A program made the translations under genes and the position numbers. Under the pieces are notes generated by a model. The model ran no database searches. It was not told the origin of the DNA and was given only the letters and a program-made list of their open reading frames with translations. A stretch of DNA of 64,000 nucleotides from Streptomyces sp. GESEQ-35 (GTDB lineage: Bacteria; Actinomycetota; Actinomycetes; Streptomycetales; Streptomycetaceae), in assembly GCF_017948485.1 (NCBI RefSeq), contig NZ_JAFFSX010000015.1, positions 62,001-126,000 of the forward strand. The letters run 5' to 3'. This document shows positions 41,888 through 50,839 of this stretch, in pieces (the first letter of the stretch is position 1; every line of letters starts with the position of its first letter).

Positions 41888-43048
41888 GCTGTCACGGCGG
41901 GCCTCTCCCCACCAGCCGAGCGCCGTCAGAAGCAGGGTCAGCGCCACGCCGGCCAGCATGGCCGTGGAGGGCGCCACCAGCTGGAGCAGGCCGCCGGCGA
42001 GGGAACCCGACGCCGCGTAGCCCGCGCCCGCGGCCGCGTACATCACGGAGTAGCCCGCGGCCAGGGCGCCCGGCGGCAGGGCCTCCCGCAGGGACAGGTT
42101 GCGGGTGATCAGCGCGCCCGACTGGAGCGTGCCCGCCAGGGCCAGGGTGAGCGCGATCCCGGCCGCGCCCGGTATCAGCGCGGTGAGGGTCACGAAGGCC
42201 GACATGCCGCCCATCAGCACCACACTCCGCGCGCGGAGCCGCCCCGGCCACGGCCGCAGGCCGTACAGGAACGCCCCGAGCCCCGCACCCACGGCCAGGC
42301 CCGCCAGCATCGGGCCGGACCAGCCCACGCCGATGCCGCGCTGCTCCAGGAGGGCGGGCAGGGTGAGTTCGGCCAGGCCGAGCAGGGTGAGACTGGCCGC
42401 GCCCGTGACGTACACCGGCCACGCGCGTGTCAGCACGCGGAGCCTGGCCCGTCCCGTCTCCTTGTCCGGTTCCCCATCGGCCCAGCCGGCGGGCAACAGC
42501 CAGTGGCCCGCGATCGACGACGCCATCAGGGCGGCACCGAGGAGCAGCGGCACCCGAGGCGCCACCCCGAGGGCGAGGCCGGCCACCGCGACCGGGGAGA
42601 CGGCCCACACGCCGGACATCAGCATCGACTCGGCCGACAGCGCCTGCGTCACGGCGCGCTCCGGGACCAGTGAGGTCAGCAGCGCCCGCTGACCGCCGGC
42701 AACGGCGGCCGGGGCGGCACCGGCGAGAAACGCGAACGCGCCCAGTACGACAGGGTGCGCATCGGCCAGCACCCCGAGCCCCGCAAATCCCACCGCCCCG
42801 CCCGCGAGCCCGACGGCCAGATGACGCCGGCCACGGGCCGGTTCCAGCCGCATCCCGAGGACCGGGGCGCCGAGGATCTCGCCGATCACATAGGCCGCCG
42901 CGAGCGCCGCACCCAGCGTGTAACCACCGGGCCGCTCCCGCACCAGGAAGACCAGCGCCAACGGCGCCATGGCGACCGGCATACGGGAGCCGACGGCTGT
43001 ACAGGCCCAGATCAGCACGCTCCTGGAGGCGACATCGCGGTAGCTCAT
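41795..43048 (-). CDS. MFS transporter
   Basis: A 417-aa protein with about 12 hydrophobic helices, for example ALALVFLVRERPGGYTLGAAL and GAPVLGMRLEPARGRRHLAV. It belongs to the group of actinobacterial MFS proteins that are generally uncharacterised exporters. The last 30 codons run antisense over the end of the GlxA-type gene. ATG 43048 is used because the sequence upstream in frame is not family-like. No regulatory box was found. Confidence 0.86.
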   Translation of the reverse strand: MSYRDVASRSVLIWACTAVGSRMPVAMAPLALVFLVRERPGGYTLGAALAAAYVIGEILGAPVLGMRLEPARGRRHLAVGLAGGAVGFAGLGVLADAHPVVLGAFAFLAGAAPAAVAGGQRALLTSLVPERAVTQALSAESMLMSGVWAVSPVAVAGLALGVAPRVPLLLGAALMASSIAGHWLLPAGWADGEPDKETGRARLRVLTRAWPVYVTGAASLTLLGLAELTLPALLEQRGIGVGWSGPMLAGLAVGAGLGAFLYGLRPWPGRLRARSVVLMGGMSAFVTLTALIPGAAGIALTLALAGTLQSGALITRNLSLREALPPGALAAGYSVMYAAAGAGYAASGSLAGGLLQLVAPSTAMLAGVALTLLLTALGWWGEARRDSSSAAGDPDVGAAPGAEGAPIAGGCDAERSL

Positions 43049-43159
43049 GTGACGAAGGTAGGCGGCGGCACTGACAACGCGGCAGCCGTTTTCCGGGCCT
43101 GTGGAAAACTCCGCCGGAGGACTTCGGACGGGACTTGGCACCTCGAAGGACCGAGCACC

Positions 43160-44209
43160 TCAGAAGGTGATCACCCCACGGGCCACCTTCCCCGCCTCCG
43201 CATCCGCCGCCGCCCTCTCGAACTCCTCGACCGGATACGTCTGCGTCACCAACTCGTCGAGCAGCAGCCGTCCTTCGCGGTACAGACCGGCGTACAGGGC
43301 GATGTCGCGCTGCGGGCGGGAGGAGCCGTAGCGGCAGCCGAGGATGGACTTGTCCAGGTACATGGAGGAGACGAGGAAGGACGCCTCGGCGGTGGCCGGG
43401 GGGACGCCGAGCAGGACGGCCTGGCCGTGCCGGTCGAGCAGATCGACGGCCTGGCGGATCAGCTCCACCCGGCCGACGCATTCGAAGGCGTGGTCGGCGC
43501 CCGTGGGGAGGATGTCCCGTACCCTTTCCGTCGAGGTCAGGAAGTCGGTCGCGCCGAAGCTGCGGGCCACCTTCTCCTTCGCCGGGTTGGCGTCGACGGC
43601 GACGATCCGCAGCGCACCCGCGATTCGGGCCCCCTGGATGACGTTGAGGCCGATGCCACCGGTGCCGATCACGAGGACGCTGTCCCCACGGTCCACCTTC
43701 GCCCGGTTGAGCACGGCACCGACTCCGGTCAGTACGCCGCAGCCGATCAGCGCGGCCGACGGCAGCGGGATGTCCTTGGGGATGCGGACCGCCTGGACCG
43801 CCTTCACCACGGTCCGTTCCGCGAAGGCCGAGTTGGCGGCGAACTGGTACAGCGGCCGGCCGTCCCGGGTGAAGGGCTGCCCCGGCCGCCCGATCGCCCG
43901 TCGGCACATCGTGGGCCGCCCCCGGTCGCACTCCGCGCATGTCCCGCAGTTCGCCAGCGTGGACAGCGCCACATGATCACCGGGTGCGACATGGGTGACG
44001 CCCACACCCACCGCCTCCACGACGCCCGCACCCTCATGGCCCAGCACCACGGGAACCGGGAAAGGTATGGTCCCGTCCACCACCGACAGATCGCTGTGGC
44101 ACAGCCCGGCCGCCGAGATGGCCACCTGCACCTCACCGGCTCCCGGATCCCGTACCTCCAGGTCGTCGACGACCTCGACCCGCTTCCCGTCGAACACCAC
44201 GCCGCGCAT
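43160..44209 (-). CDS. zinc-dependent alcohol dehydrogenase
   Basis: A 349-aa medium-chain dehydrogenase. Catalytic-zinc ligands lie in GLCHSDLSVVDG and GHEGAGVVE, the structural zinc in CGTCAECDRGRPTMC, and the NAD(P) Rossmann motif in VIGTGGIGLNVIQGARIAG. It resembles class-III/NDMA-type actinobacterial enzymes. It oxidises an alcohol to aldehyde or ketone, possibly a hydroxyacyl intermediate. The start overlaps the upstream dehydrogenase stop (TGATG), so the two are translationally coupled. Confidence 0.91.
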   Translation of the reverse strand: MRGVVFDGKRVEVVDDLEVRDPGAGEVQVAISAAGLCHSDLSVVDGTIPFPVPVVLGHEGAGVVEAVGVGVTHVAPGDHVALSTLANCGTCAECDRGRPTMCRRAIGRPGQPFTRDGRPLYQFAANSAFAERTVVKAVQAVRIPKDIPLPSAALIGCGVLTGVGAVLNRAKVDRGDSVLVIGTGGIGLNVIQGARIAGALRIVAVDANPAKEKVARSFGATDFLTSTERVRDILPTGADHAFECVGRVELIRQAVDLLDRHGQAVLLGVPPATAEASFLVSSMYLDKSILGCRYGSSRPQRDIALYAGLYREGRLLLDELVTQTYPVEEFERAAADAEAGKVARGVITF

Positions 44210-45360
44210 CACACAACCCCCTTGGGTTCCCTGGGCAGACCGAGCACCCGCTCGGCGATGATCGTGCGCTGCACCTGGTCCGAGCCGCCGTAGACGGTGT
44301 CGGCCCGGGAGAACAGGAACAGGTGCTGGAGCGGGTCCAGTTCATACGGCGACGAGGGCGTCCAGTCCTCCGGACCCACGCTCGCCGACGCGCCCCGCAC
44401 CTGCATCGCCAGCTCGCCGAGCCGCTGGTGCCAGCCGGCCCACAGCAGCTTGGCCACGCTGGGCGCGCCCGCGTCGCCGGAACTGCCCAGCGTGCGCAGA
44501 GCGTTCCAGCGCATCGTGCGCAACTCGGCCCACTGCCGCACGATCCGGTCCCGTACGACCGGATCGGCCACTGCCCCCGTCCCCACGGCCGTCCGCACGA
44601 TCCGCTCCAACTCCCGTGCGAAGCCGATCTGCTGGGCAAGCGTGGAGACACCGCGCTCGAAGCCGAGAAGGCCCATCGCCACCCGCCAGCCGTTCCCCTC
44701 ACCACCGACAACGTGCTCCACGCGCGCGTGCGCACCGTCGAAGAACACCTCGTTGAAGTCGCTCGTGCCGGTCATCTGGCGTATGGGGCGGACGTCTATG
44801 TGGTCCGGCTGATCCATCGGGACAAGGAGGAAGCTCAGCCCTCGGTGGCGGCGGGAGTCCGGATCCGTACGCGCCAGCACGAAGCACCAGTCCGCCTCAT
44901 GCGCGAGTGACGTCCAGATCTTCTGCCCGGTGATGCGGTACGGCCCCTGCGGCTCGCGTGTCGCCGTCGTACGGATACCGGCCAGGTCGGAACCGGCGCC
45001 GGGTTCGCTGTAGCCCTGGCACCAGAGTTCGTCACCCGCGGCGATCGGCGGCAGGAACCGAGCCTTCTGCTCGGCCGACCCGTGGGCTATCAGTGTGGGG
45101 GCGAGGAGATTCTCACCGATGTGCCCCGAGCGCGGGGGCGCGGCGGAGCGCGCGTACTCCTCTGCCCAGGCGACCTGTTGGGTGAGAGTGGCGGAGCGGT
45201 TGCCGTAGCCCTGCTCGCCCCAGGAGAGCCCGATCCACCCGCCCCCACCGAGGGCCCGTTCCCAACTACGCCGATCCTGCCCGCCCCCCGCGTGTTCCTC
45301 GAGCCACGCCCGCGCTTCCGCACGAAACGCCTCATCCTCCGACGCGAATCCGAAGTCCAT
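44209..45360 (-). CDS. acyl-CoA dehydrogenase
   Basis: A 383-aa flavin acyl-CoA dehydrogenase: MDFGFASEDEAFRAEARAWL, the flavin-contact segments WCQGYSEPGAGSDLAGI and QKIWTSLAHEADWCF, and a C-terminal TVYGGSDQVQRTIIAERVLG. It is a full-length family member resembling FadE-type enzymes of cyclic-acid catabolism. ATG 45360 is preceded by GGGAGG. It heads an operon with the zinc alcohol dehydrogenase. No palindrome box precedes it; instead an intergenic repeat lies upstream. Confidence 0.92.
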   Translation of the reverse strand: MDFGFASEDEAFRAEARAWLEEHAGGGQDRRSWERALGGGGWIGLSWGEQGYGNRSATLTQQVAWAEEYARSAAPPRSGHIGENLLAPTLIAHGSAEQKARFLPPIAAGDELWCQGYSEPGAGSDLAGIRTTATREPQGPYRITGQKIWTSLAHEADWCFVLARTDPDSRRHRGLSFLLVPMDQPDHIDVRPIRQMTGTSDFNEVFFDGAHARVEHVVGGEGNGWRVAMGLLGFERGVSTLAQQIGFARELERIVRTAVGTGAVADPVVRDRIVRQWAELRTMRWNALRTLGSSGDAGAPSVAKLLWAGWHQRLGELAMQVRGASASVGPEDWTPSSPYELDPLQHLFLFSRADTVYGGSDQVQRTIIAERVLGLPREPKGVV

Positions 45361-45394
45361 AGGGGCCTCCCTCATAGTCACCGGCCAAGGTCAA

Positions 45395-45436
45395 CGCCCC
45401 TTCAGGGGCGCGGGGAACTGCGCGAGCAACCACGAC
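45395..45436 (+). repeat. Streptomyces intergenic repeat, copy 3
   Basis: CGCCCCTTCAGGGGCG stem, then CGGGGAACTGCGCGAGCAACCACGAC reads in the same order as copies 1 and 2. It lies in the 111-bp gap between the SDR stop and the dehydrogenase start, both on the minus strand. Confidence 0.8.
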
Positions 45437-45471
45437 GCACCCGCGGCCGCCCGACAGCAGAACCCCCCGAG

Positions 45472-46380
45472 CTATTGGGCGTTGGGCCGCGACCCCGACA
45501 CCGCGGCCCGCTCCATCCCCGCCACCTGCGAAAGCATCGGCATCGGATCCACCCCCACCGACCCCGGCAGAAACTCCGCAATCCGCTCCGGCGTCCAAGA
45601 CCCCTCGGCATAAGCGGCACGCAGCTCCCGCGGCTGCGCCCACACCGCGATCTTCGGCCCGGCGATCGTGTACACCTGCCCGGTGACCTCCTGAGCGCTC
45701 TCCGACAACAGGTAGACCACGAGCGCCGCCACATCCTCCGGCTCCCCGATCTCCGCCAGCTCCATGGGAACGTTCGCCGACATCCGCGTACGAGCAACCG
45801 GCGCCACCGCATTGGCGCTCACCCCGTACTTGTGCAGGCCCAGCGCAGCGCTCCGCACCAGCGAGATGATCCCGCCCTTCGCGGCGCTGTAGTTCGCCTG
45901 GGAGACAGACCCCTGATGATTGCCGCTGGTGAAGCCGATCAGCGTCCCGGCCCGCTGCTTCCGCATCACCGCCGACGCCGCCCGGAACACCGTGAACGTG
46001 CCCTTCAGATGCGTGGCCACGACCGGGTCCCACTCCTCCTCGGTCATGTTGAACAGCATCCGCTCGCGCAGGATCCCGGCCACGCACACCACACCGTCGA
46101 GGCGGCCGTACGACTCCAGCGCCACGTCGACCACGCGCTGCCCGCCCGCCATCGTGGCGACGTCGTCGGCCACGGCGACCGCCTCGCCGCCCGCCGTCTC
46201 GATCTCCTTGACCACGGCCTCGGCGACCTCACTGGTCGGGGAGGCACCGTCGATCGCGACGCCGTAGTCGTTGACGACGACCCGTGCGCCCTCGGCAGCG
46301 GCCGCGAGCGCGACCGCCCGGCCGATGCCCCGTCCGGCGCCGGTCACGGCGACGACCTTGCCTGCCAAGAAGTTCCCCAC
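45472..46380 (-). CDS. short-chain dehydrogenase/reductase
   Basis: A 302-aa classical SDR: TGAGRGIG cofactor loop, NDYGV and the catalytic NYSAAKGG (Tyr-x3-Lys). It resembles the dehydrogenase part of multifunctional enzyme 2 / 17-beta-HSD4, so oxidation of a 3-hydroxyacyl-CoA is likely. The C-terminus is about 45 residues longer than a minimal SDR. GTG start with GGAAGGGG upstream. Divergent from the cyclase-family gene, with palindrome box 11 between them. Confidence 0.9.
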   Translation of the reverse strand: MGNFLAGKVVAVTGAGRGIGRAVALAAAAEGARVVVNDYGVAIDGASPTSEVAEAVVKEIETAGGEAVAVADDVATMAGGQRVVDVALESYGRLDGVVCVAGILRERMLFNMTEEEWDPVVATHLKGTFTVFRAASAVMRKQRAGTLIGFTSGNHQGSVSQANYSAAKGGIISLVRSAALGLHKYGVSANAVAPVARTRMSANVPMELAEIGEPEDVAALVVYLLSESAQEVTGQVYTIAGPKIAVWAQPRELRAAYAEGSWTPERIAEFLPGSVGVDPMPMLSQVAGMERAAVSGSRPNAQ

Positions 46381-46402
46381 GCCCGGCCCCTTCCCGCGGT
46401 TT

Positions 46403-46417
46403 CTGACGGACCGTTAG
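46403..46417. promoter_or_regulatory. 15-bp palindrome, box 11 (SDR / cyclase)
   Basis: CTGACGGACCGTTAG, one mismatch in the right arm, in the 85-bp gap between divergent starts. Confidence 0.75.
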
Positions 46418-46465
46418 ATTTTATGGCCTGTCGGATGCCTGGAGACAAGCCCCGGGGAGGCTCGT

Positions 46466-47392
46466 ATGTCACTACCGGCCGAGTTTCATGACATCGCCAA
46501 GCGCGTCAACAACTGGGGCCGTTGGGGGGCCGACGACGAGATCGGGACGCTCAACCTCATCACCGACGAGGTCGTACGCGAGGCCGCCGCGGGCGTCCGG
46601 AGCGGGCGGCGGGTTCCGCTCGCCCTCCCCCTGAGGCAGGACGGCGTCCAGACCGGGATGATGCCGGGGCGGGTCAATCCGCTGCACGCCATGGTGCAGA
46701 TCAACCAGGAGATCTTCGGCCCGGGAACGGTCGCGTGCAGCGACGACGCGGTGACCATGGGGTTGCAGGCCGGCACCCATTGGGACGCGCTCACCCACGT
46801 CTCGCACTCGGGCCGGCTCTACAACGGCCGCCCCGCCGGCTCCATCACCCCGCACGGCGGCGCCGAGTTCAGCGGCATCGACAAGGCGCGGCACATCGTC
46901 TCGCGGGGGGTGCTGCTCGATGTGGCGAGGGCACACGGCGTGGACCGTCTCGACGGGGGGTACGCCGTCACGCCGGAAGATCTGGATGCCGCCGAGGAAC
47001 TCGCGGGCACGCGCGTGCGTGCCGGTGACATCGTGCTCGTACGGACCGGGCAGGTGCAGGTGTATCTCGCCGGGGACAAGCACGCGTACAGCTATCCGTC
47101 ACCCGGGCTGTCGATCCGCACCCCTGAGTGGTTCCACGCGCGCGATGTCGCCGCCGTCGCGAACGACACCCTGACGTTTGAGATATTTCCGCCTGAGATC
47201 GAGGATTTGTGGCTGCCCGTACACGCGCTCGATCTCGTGGAGATGGGGATGTTGCAGGGCCAGAACTGGAATCTCGAAAAGTTGTCCACAGCCTGTGGAG
47301 AAGTCGGGCGGTGTGACTTCCTGCTGTCGGCGATGCCCGAGCCGTTCGTCGGCGCCACGGGAACTCCGGTGGCCCCGGTGGCCGTTCTCTAG
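46466..47392 (+). CDS. cyclase family protein (kynurenine-formamidase fold)
   Basis: A 308-aa metal-dependent hydrolase of the cyclase family: the metal signature is GTHWDALTHVSH, with WGADDEIGTLNLIT near the start and AGDIVLVRTGQ in the core. Family members hydrolyse amides, lactones or isatin-like rings, so it may open or close a ring in the pathway. The ATG has GGGGAGG upstream. Box 11 places it in the regulon together with the SDR. Confidence 0.9.
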   Translation: MSLPAEFHDIAKRVNNWGRWGADDEIGTLNLITDEVVREAAAGVRSGRRVPLALPLRQDGVQTGMMPGRVNPLHAMVQINQEIFGPGTVACSDDAVTMGLQAGTHWDALTHVSHSGRLYNGRPAGSITPHGGAEFSGIDKARHIVSRGVLLDVARAHGVDRLDGGYAVTPEDLDAAEELAGTRVRAGDIVLVRTGQVQVYLAGDKHAYSYPSPGLSIRTPEWFHARDVAAVANDTLTFEIFPPEIEDLWLPVHALDLVEMGMLQGQNWNLEKLSTACGEVGRCDFLLSAMPEPFVGATGTPVAPVAVL

Positions 47393-47754
47393 TCGTCGGC
47401 CACGCTCCCGCCGCCCCGGGCGAGGCCGGCTGGCGGCGCGCCGCGCCCGCCCCGAGCACGGTGTCGCGCGCCACCATCCGGCTTCGGCGCACCCGCCCTG
47501 GCCCATCCCCTGTGGCCCTGAAGGAACCGACGCCGAATCACGACCCACACTCGCCGAGGGCTCCCGTCACCGAAACCCTCGTCGTCCCCTCACGGCGAAT
47601 CGCTGACCACCAGAGTGATCAAACGGTCACGCCGAGTCAACACCCGAACGGAGATTAATCACTTACGTCCTGTTTTAGGCGGCCGCGCACAGAAGCATTT
47701 CCGGGCGCATACCCCGGCCGGACAGCTCACGGCTACACAGCCTCGTAGGCACGG
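47393..47754. other. 362-bp gap without a supported gene
   Basis: Between convergent ends of the cyclase and RsbW-like genes. Codon-position bias is absent. The segment around 47630-47690 is AT-rich. A 20-nt direct repeat lies at its end (see 47728). Confidence 0.5.
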
Positions 47755-47769
47755 CTACACAGCCTCGTA
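47728..47769. repeat. 20-nt direct repeat at the end of the RsbW-like gene
   Basis: CACGGCTACACAGCCTCGTA occurs at 47728-47747 and 47750-47769. The second copy contains the gene's stop codon, so the end of the gene has been duplicated just downstream. Confidence 0.85.
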
Positions 47770-48243
47770 CGCCAGCCCCTCATACCCTTCGTACGCCGAC
47801 GCCCCGCCGCCGAACGCCGTCGCCGCCTCCGGCGGCTGTGCGCAGCGGTCCAGTTCGCACCAGATGCGTTTGCCCGCACCCTCGGGACTCCAGCCCCAGC
47901 GGTCGGCGAGACCGTCGACGAGGGCGAGGCCGCGGCCGCCCGTCTGGTCGCCGTCCACACACCGGGGGACGGGAGCGCGGTCGCTGGTGTCGGCCACCTC
48001 CAGGCGGACCGGAGCCTCCGACTCCGCCGACGCCGCGGGCAGCGACAGCCGGAGCACGGCCGGACAGCCGGTGTGCACCACGGCGTTGGTGACCAGTTCG
48101 GAGACGAGCAGGATCAGCGTCTCGGCGAGCGGCTCATCGGCCCCTATCCCGGACCCGGCGAGCCGCGAACGGGCCCACCGCCGGGCGCGCCCCACCTCTG
48201 CGGGGTCGGGCCGGATCTCCAACTGCACTTGAAGCACCTGCAC
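47755..48243 (-). CDS. RsbW-like ATP-binding (HATPase_c) protein
   Basis: A 162-aa GHKL-fold protein: LLVSELVTNAVVHTG carries the N-box Asn, LRLEVADTSDR is the G1-like segment, and GGRGLALVDGLADRWGW the G2 box. Streptomyces encode many such proteins; some are anti-sigma kinases, others act with XRE-type regulators. A usual regulator partner is missing here. The GTG at 48243 is the longest start without strong ribosome-site support; nearby GTGs are possible. The C-terminal tail GYEGLAYEAV comes from a duplicated segment. Confidence 0.86.
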   Translation of the reverse strand: MQVLQVQLEIRPDPAEVGRARRWARSRLAGSGIGADEPLAETLILLVSELVTNAVVHTGCPAVLRLSLPAASAESEAPVRLEVADTSDRAPVPRCVDGDQTGGRGLALVDGLADRWGWSPEGAGKRIWCELDRCAQPPEAATAFGGGASAYEGYEGLAYEAV

Positions 48244-48709
48244 CGCTCACACCATCCGAACCGGCGGACACATGACCTCGCGCCACACGAGCGCCACAAT
48301 CGTAGCCATTTCTTGCATGACCAGAACAATGGCCAGAGCCGGGCTCACAGAACGTGAATCCCTTACGAGACAGCATGGTTGACGTACAGTCACCCCAACA
48401 AGCGCTTCGGGCATATTCCAGCGCGAAGGAGTACTCGTGCGGCATACTGTGCGACGCTCACTGCGGCGAGTCGAACAGGCGCGCACCGCCGGATCCGGGG
48501 CCGCCTCAAGGGCAACACCGGCATGGCTCATGCTCGGAACCACTCGCATCTGACACAAGGTACCGGAGCAGGGCACCGACTCCAGGCCGTGACGAGTCAC
48601 CCTTAGGACACAACCCGATATCAACGCTCCGTAATTCCGGTATGCCACAATCCGCGACATCCGCGCCGCCCGCGTTCGCGATACCGCAGCCCAACGCCCT
48701 CGTCGCCTC
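48244..48709. other. 466-bp gene-poor, lower-GC gap
   Basis: No confident gene. One short frame, GTG 48437 to TGA 48553 (38 aa, basic), has a good AAGGAG site 5 nt upstream but weak codon bias. The sequence has lower GC than its surroundings and may hold regulatory DNA or a decayed regulator gene next to the RsbW-like protein. Confidence 0.4.
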
Positions 48710-49579
48710 TCAGGCCACCAGATCGGCCGCAAGCAACTCCTCACTCTCCGTGACTCCGCCGCCACGTTGAGCCCGCACCCACGCCCGCTTCAGATGCAGA
48801 TGCACCTCGGACTCCCAGGTGAAGCCCATACCGCCGTGCACCTGGAGGCAGTCGCGGGCGCCGCGCACCGCGGCCTCGTCGGCGAGCAGCCGGGCCGCCG
48901 CGATGTCCGCCCGGTCGGCGGTGACTGCGGCGGCATATACCGCCGCCCGGGCCACCTCCGCCCGCACCAGCATCCCGGCGCACAGATGCTTGATCGCCTG
49001 GAAGGCCCCGATCGGCTGCCCGAACTGCTCACGGGTCCGGGCGTGTTGCACGGCCAGCTCGCACACCCGCCCGGCGGTCCCGAGCTGTTCGGCGGCGGTC
49101 AGGAGAACGGCGACGGGGTCCACGGCGGCCCCGCTGTCGCGCACCCGGTGCAGCGGGGTCAGCGGATCCACCGACCGCAGCGGTACGGCCCCGGCGGCGT
49201 CCCCTCGTACGACATCCGCCTCGGCCAGCCACTCCACGAGCCCGCCCCCGTCCACGGCCGCGACCACCGCCTCCCCGGCCGCGGCGCCCGCCACCTTCCC
49301 CGCGGCCAGATGCGTGGCCACCAGGGGCCCCGGCAGCAGCGCCCGGCCCGTCTCCTCGAAGGCCAACACCGCTTCGGGCAGCCCGAGTCCGACGCCGCCG
49401 TCCGCCTCCGGCAGCCGCAGCCCGAAGAAGCCGGCCACGCCGAGCTCCCGCCACAGCCCTCGGTCAAGGCCCGGCGCCGCCACGGCCGCCCGCAGCGCCT
49501 CACCTTCGAAGCGCCGTGTCAGCAGCTGTCGTACGCCGACTCGCAATGCCCGCTGATCCTCGGTGAGTTGGAATTTCAT
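48710..49579 (-). CDS. short acyl-CoA dehydrogenase (partner subunit)
   Basis: A 289-aa member, shorter than the usual 380-400 residues and reduced in the middle beta domain. It keeps the N-terminal helices (FQLTEDQRALRVGVRQLL), the ARTREQFGQPIGAFQAIKHL helix, and LQVHGGMGFTWESEVHLHLKR. Such short proteins commonly form alpha2beta2 heterotetramers with a full-length dehydrogenase encoded next to them, here 49588-50715 just upstream with 8 nt between. The weak ribosome site suggests coupling. It is probably unable to act alone. Confidence 0.88.
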   Translation of the reverse strand: MKFQLTEDQRALRVGVRQLLTRRFEGEALRAAVAAPGLDRGLWRELGVAGFFGLRLPEADGGVGLGLPEAVLAFEETGRALLPGPLVATHLAAGKVAGAAAGEAVVAAVDGGGLVEWLAEADVVRGDAAGAVPLRSVDPLTPLHRVRDSGAAVDPVAVLLTAAEQLGTAGRVCELAVQHARTREQFGQPIGAFQAIKHLCAGMLVRAEVARAAVYAAAVTADRADIAAARLLADEAAVRGARDCLQVHGGMGFTWESEVHLHLKRAWVRAQRGGGVTESEELLAADLVA

Positions 49580-49587
49580 ACCCGTAG

Positions 49588-50715
49588 TCACCGCCCCTTC
49601 GGCAGCCCGAGGATCCGCTCGGCCACGATGTTCTGCTGGATCTGCGAGGTGCCGGCGGCGATCGTGTAGGAGAGGGACGACAGCCGGTCCACCGTCCACG
49701 GCCGGTCCAGGTCGAGGGCATCCGCGCCCAGGACGTCGGCAGCGGCGTCGTACAGCTCCTGCCTCGCCTGCGAATACCTCAGTTTGAAAACCGAACCCCC
49801 GACTCCGGGGACCCCGCTCTCCGCCTCGCTGACATTCCACTGCGTCAGCCGCCACAGCGCCCGGAACTCCGCGTTCAGCCGGCCCAGTCCGCGCCGCAGC
49901 ACAGGATCGTCCCAGCGGCCGTTCTTCCGCGCCTCGGCGGCGAGTTCGCCGAGGACGCGGCGGCAGGCGACGACCTCGCCGACGAAGGCCGTGCCGCGCT
50001 CGAAGGACAGCGTCACCATCGTCACCCGCCAGCCGTCGTTCTCGTCGCCGACCCGGTTGGCGGCCGGGATCCGGACCTCGTCCAGGAACACCTCGGCGAA
50101 CTCGGCGGACCCGGCGAGCGTGCGCAGCGGACGTACGGTGATGCCCGGGGCGTCCATGGGCATGGCGAGCCAGGTGATGCCGCGGTGCTTGGGCGCCGAG
50201 GAGTCGGTGCGGACCAACAGTTCGCACCAGTCGGCCACTTCGGCATGGGAGGTCCAGATTTTGGACCCGCTCACCACGTAGTCGTCGCCGTCCCTACGCG
50301 CGTGCGTGCGCAGCGCCGCCAGGTCCGATCCGGCGTCCGGTTCACTGAAGCCCTGGCACCAGACCTCCTCGCCCCGAAGGATCGGCGGCAGCCAGCGCGC
50401 CCGCTGCTCCCCAGTACCCTCGGCGGCGATCGTCGGCCCGGCGTGCAGCAGTCCGACGAAGTTCGCCCCCACGTAGGGCGCGCCCGCCTTCTCGGTCTCC
50501 TCCAGGAAGATCAGCCGCAGTGTCGGGGAGGCGTCCCAGTGCACGTGGGCGTACCCGGCGTCGTACAGCGTGCGCTGCCAGCCGAGGTCGTACGCCCTGC
50601 GTGCGGGCCAGTCGTCCGGGGACGGCTTCGGCGGCAGAGTGGGGAGGGCCTTGCCCAGCCACTGCCTCAACCGCGCCCGGAACTCCTCCTCTTCGGGCGT
50701 GTACGTGAGGTCCAT
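49588..50715 (-). CDS. acyl-CoA dehydrogenase (large partner)
   Basis: A 375-aa flavin acyl-CoA dehydrogenase: LTYTPEEEEFRARLRQWL, WCQGFSEPDAGSDLAALRTHA, SGSKIWTSHAEVADWCELLV, and IAAGTSQIQQNIVAERILGL with the usual C-terminal arrangement. It probably pairs with the short dehydrogenase downstream. Box 10 lies 12 nt upstream of the start, which has CAGGTGATGG ahead of it. Divergent from the second AMP-forming CoA ligase. Confidence 0.91.
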   Translation of the reverse strand: MDLTYTPEEEEFRARLRQWLGKALPTLPPKPSPDDWPARRAYDLGWQRTLYDAGYAHVHWDASPTLRLIFLEETEKAGAPYVGANFVGLLHAGPTIAAEGTGEQRARWLPPILRGEEVWCQGFSEPDAGSDLAALRTHARRDGDDYVVSGSKIWTSHAEVADWCELLVRTDSSAPKHRGITWLAMPMDAPGITVRPLRTLAGSAEFAEVFLDEVRIPAANRVGDENDGWRVTMVTLSFERGTAFVGEVVACRRVLGELAAEARKNGRWDDPVLRRGLGRLNAEFRALWRLTQWNVSEAESGVPGVGGSVFKLRYSQARQELYDAAADVLGADALDLDRPWTVDRLSSLSYTIAAGTSQIQQNIVAERILGLPKGR

Positions 50716-50726
50716 CCATCACCTGC

Positions 50727-50741
50727 CTGACGGTCCGTCAG
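50727..50741. promoter_or_regulatory. 15-bp palindrome, box 10 (dehydrogenase pair)
   Basis: Perfect dyad CTGACGGTCCGTCAG, identical to box 1 at 6552, 12 nt upstream of the dehydrogenase start. Confidence 0.78.
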
Positions 50742-50809
50742 ATTCATCAGCAGGCTAGCCCCGCACCCCTGGACCGACAAGGCGCCGAGCCCTACGCTCT
50801 CCGCACGAT

Positions 50810-50824
50810 CTGACACACCGTCAG
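50810..50824. promoter_or_regulatory. 15-bp palindrome, box 12 (CoA ligase 2)
   Basis: CTGACACACCGTCAG, 15 nt before the CoA-ligase GTG. With box 10 it brackets the divergent promoter region. Confidence 0.72.
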
Positions 50825-50839
50825 CCAAAGGGGGCCGTC

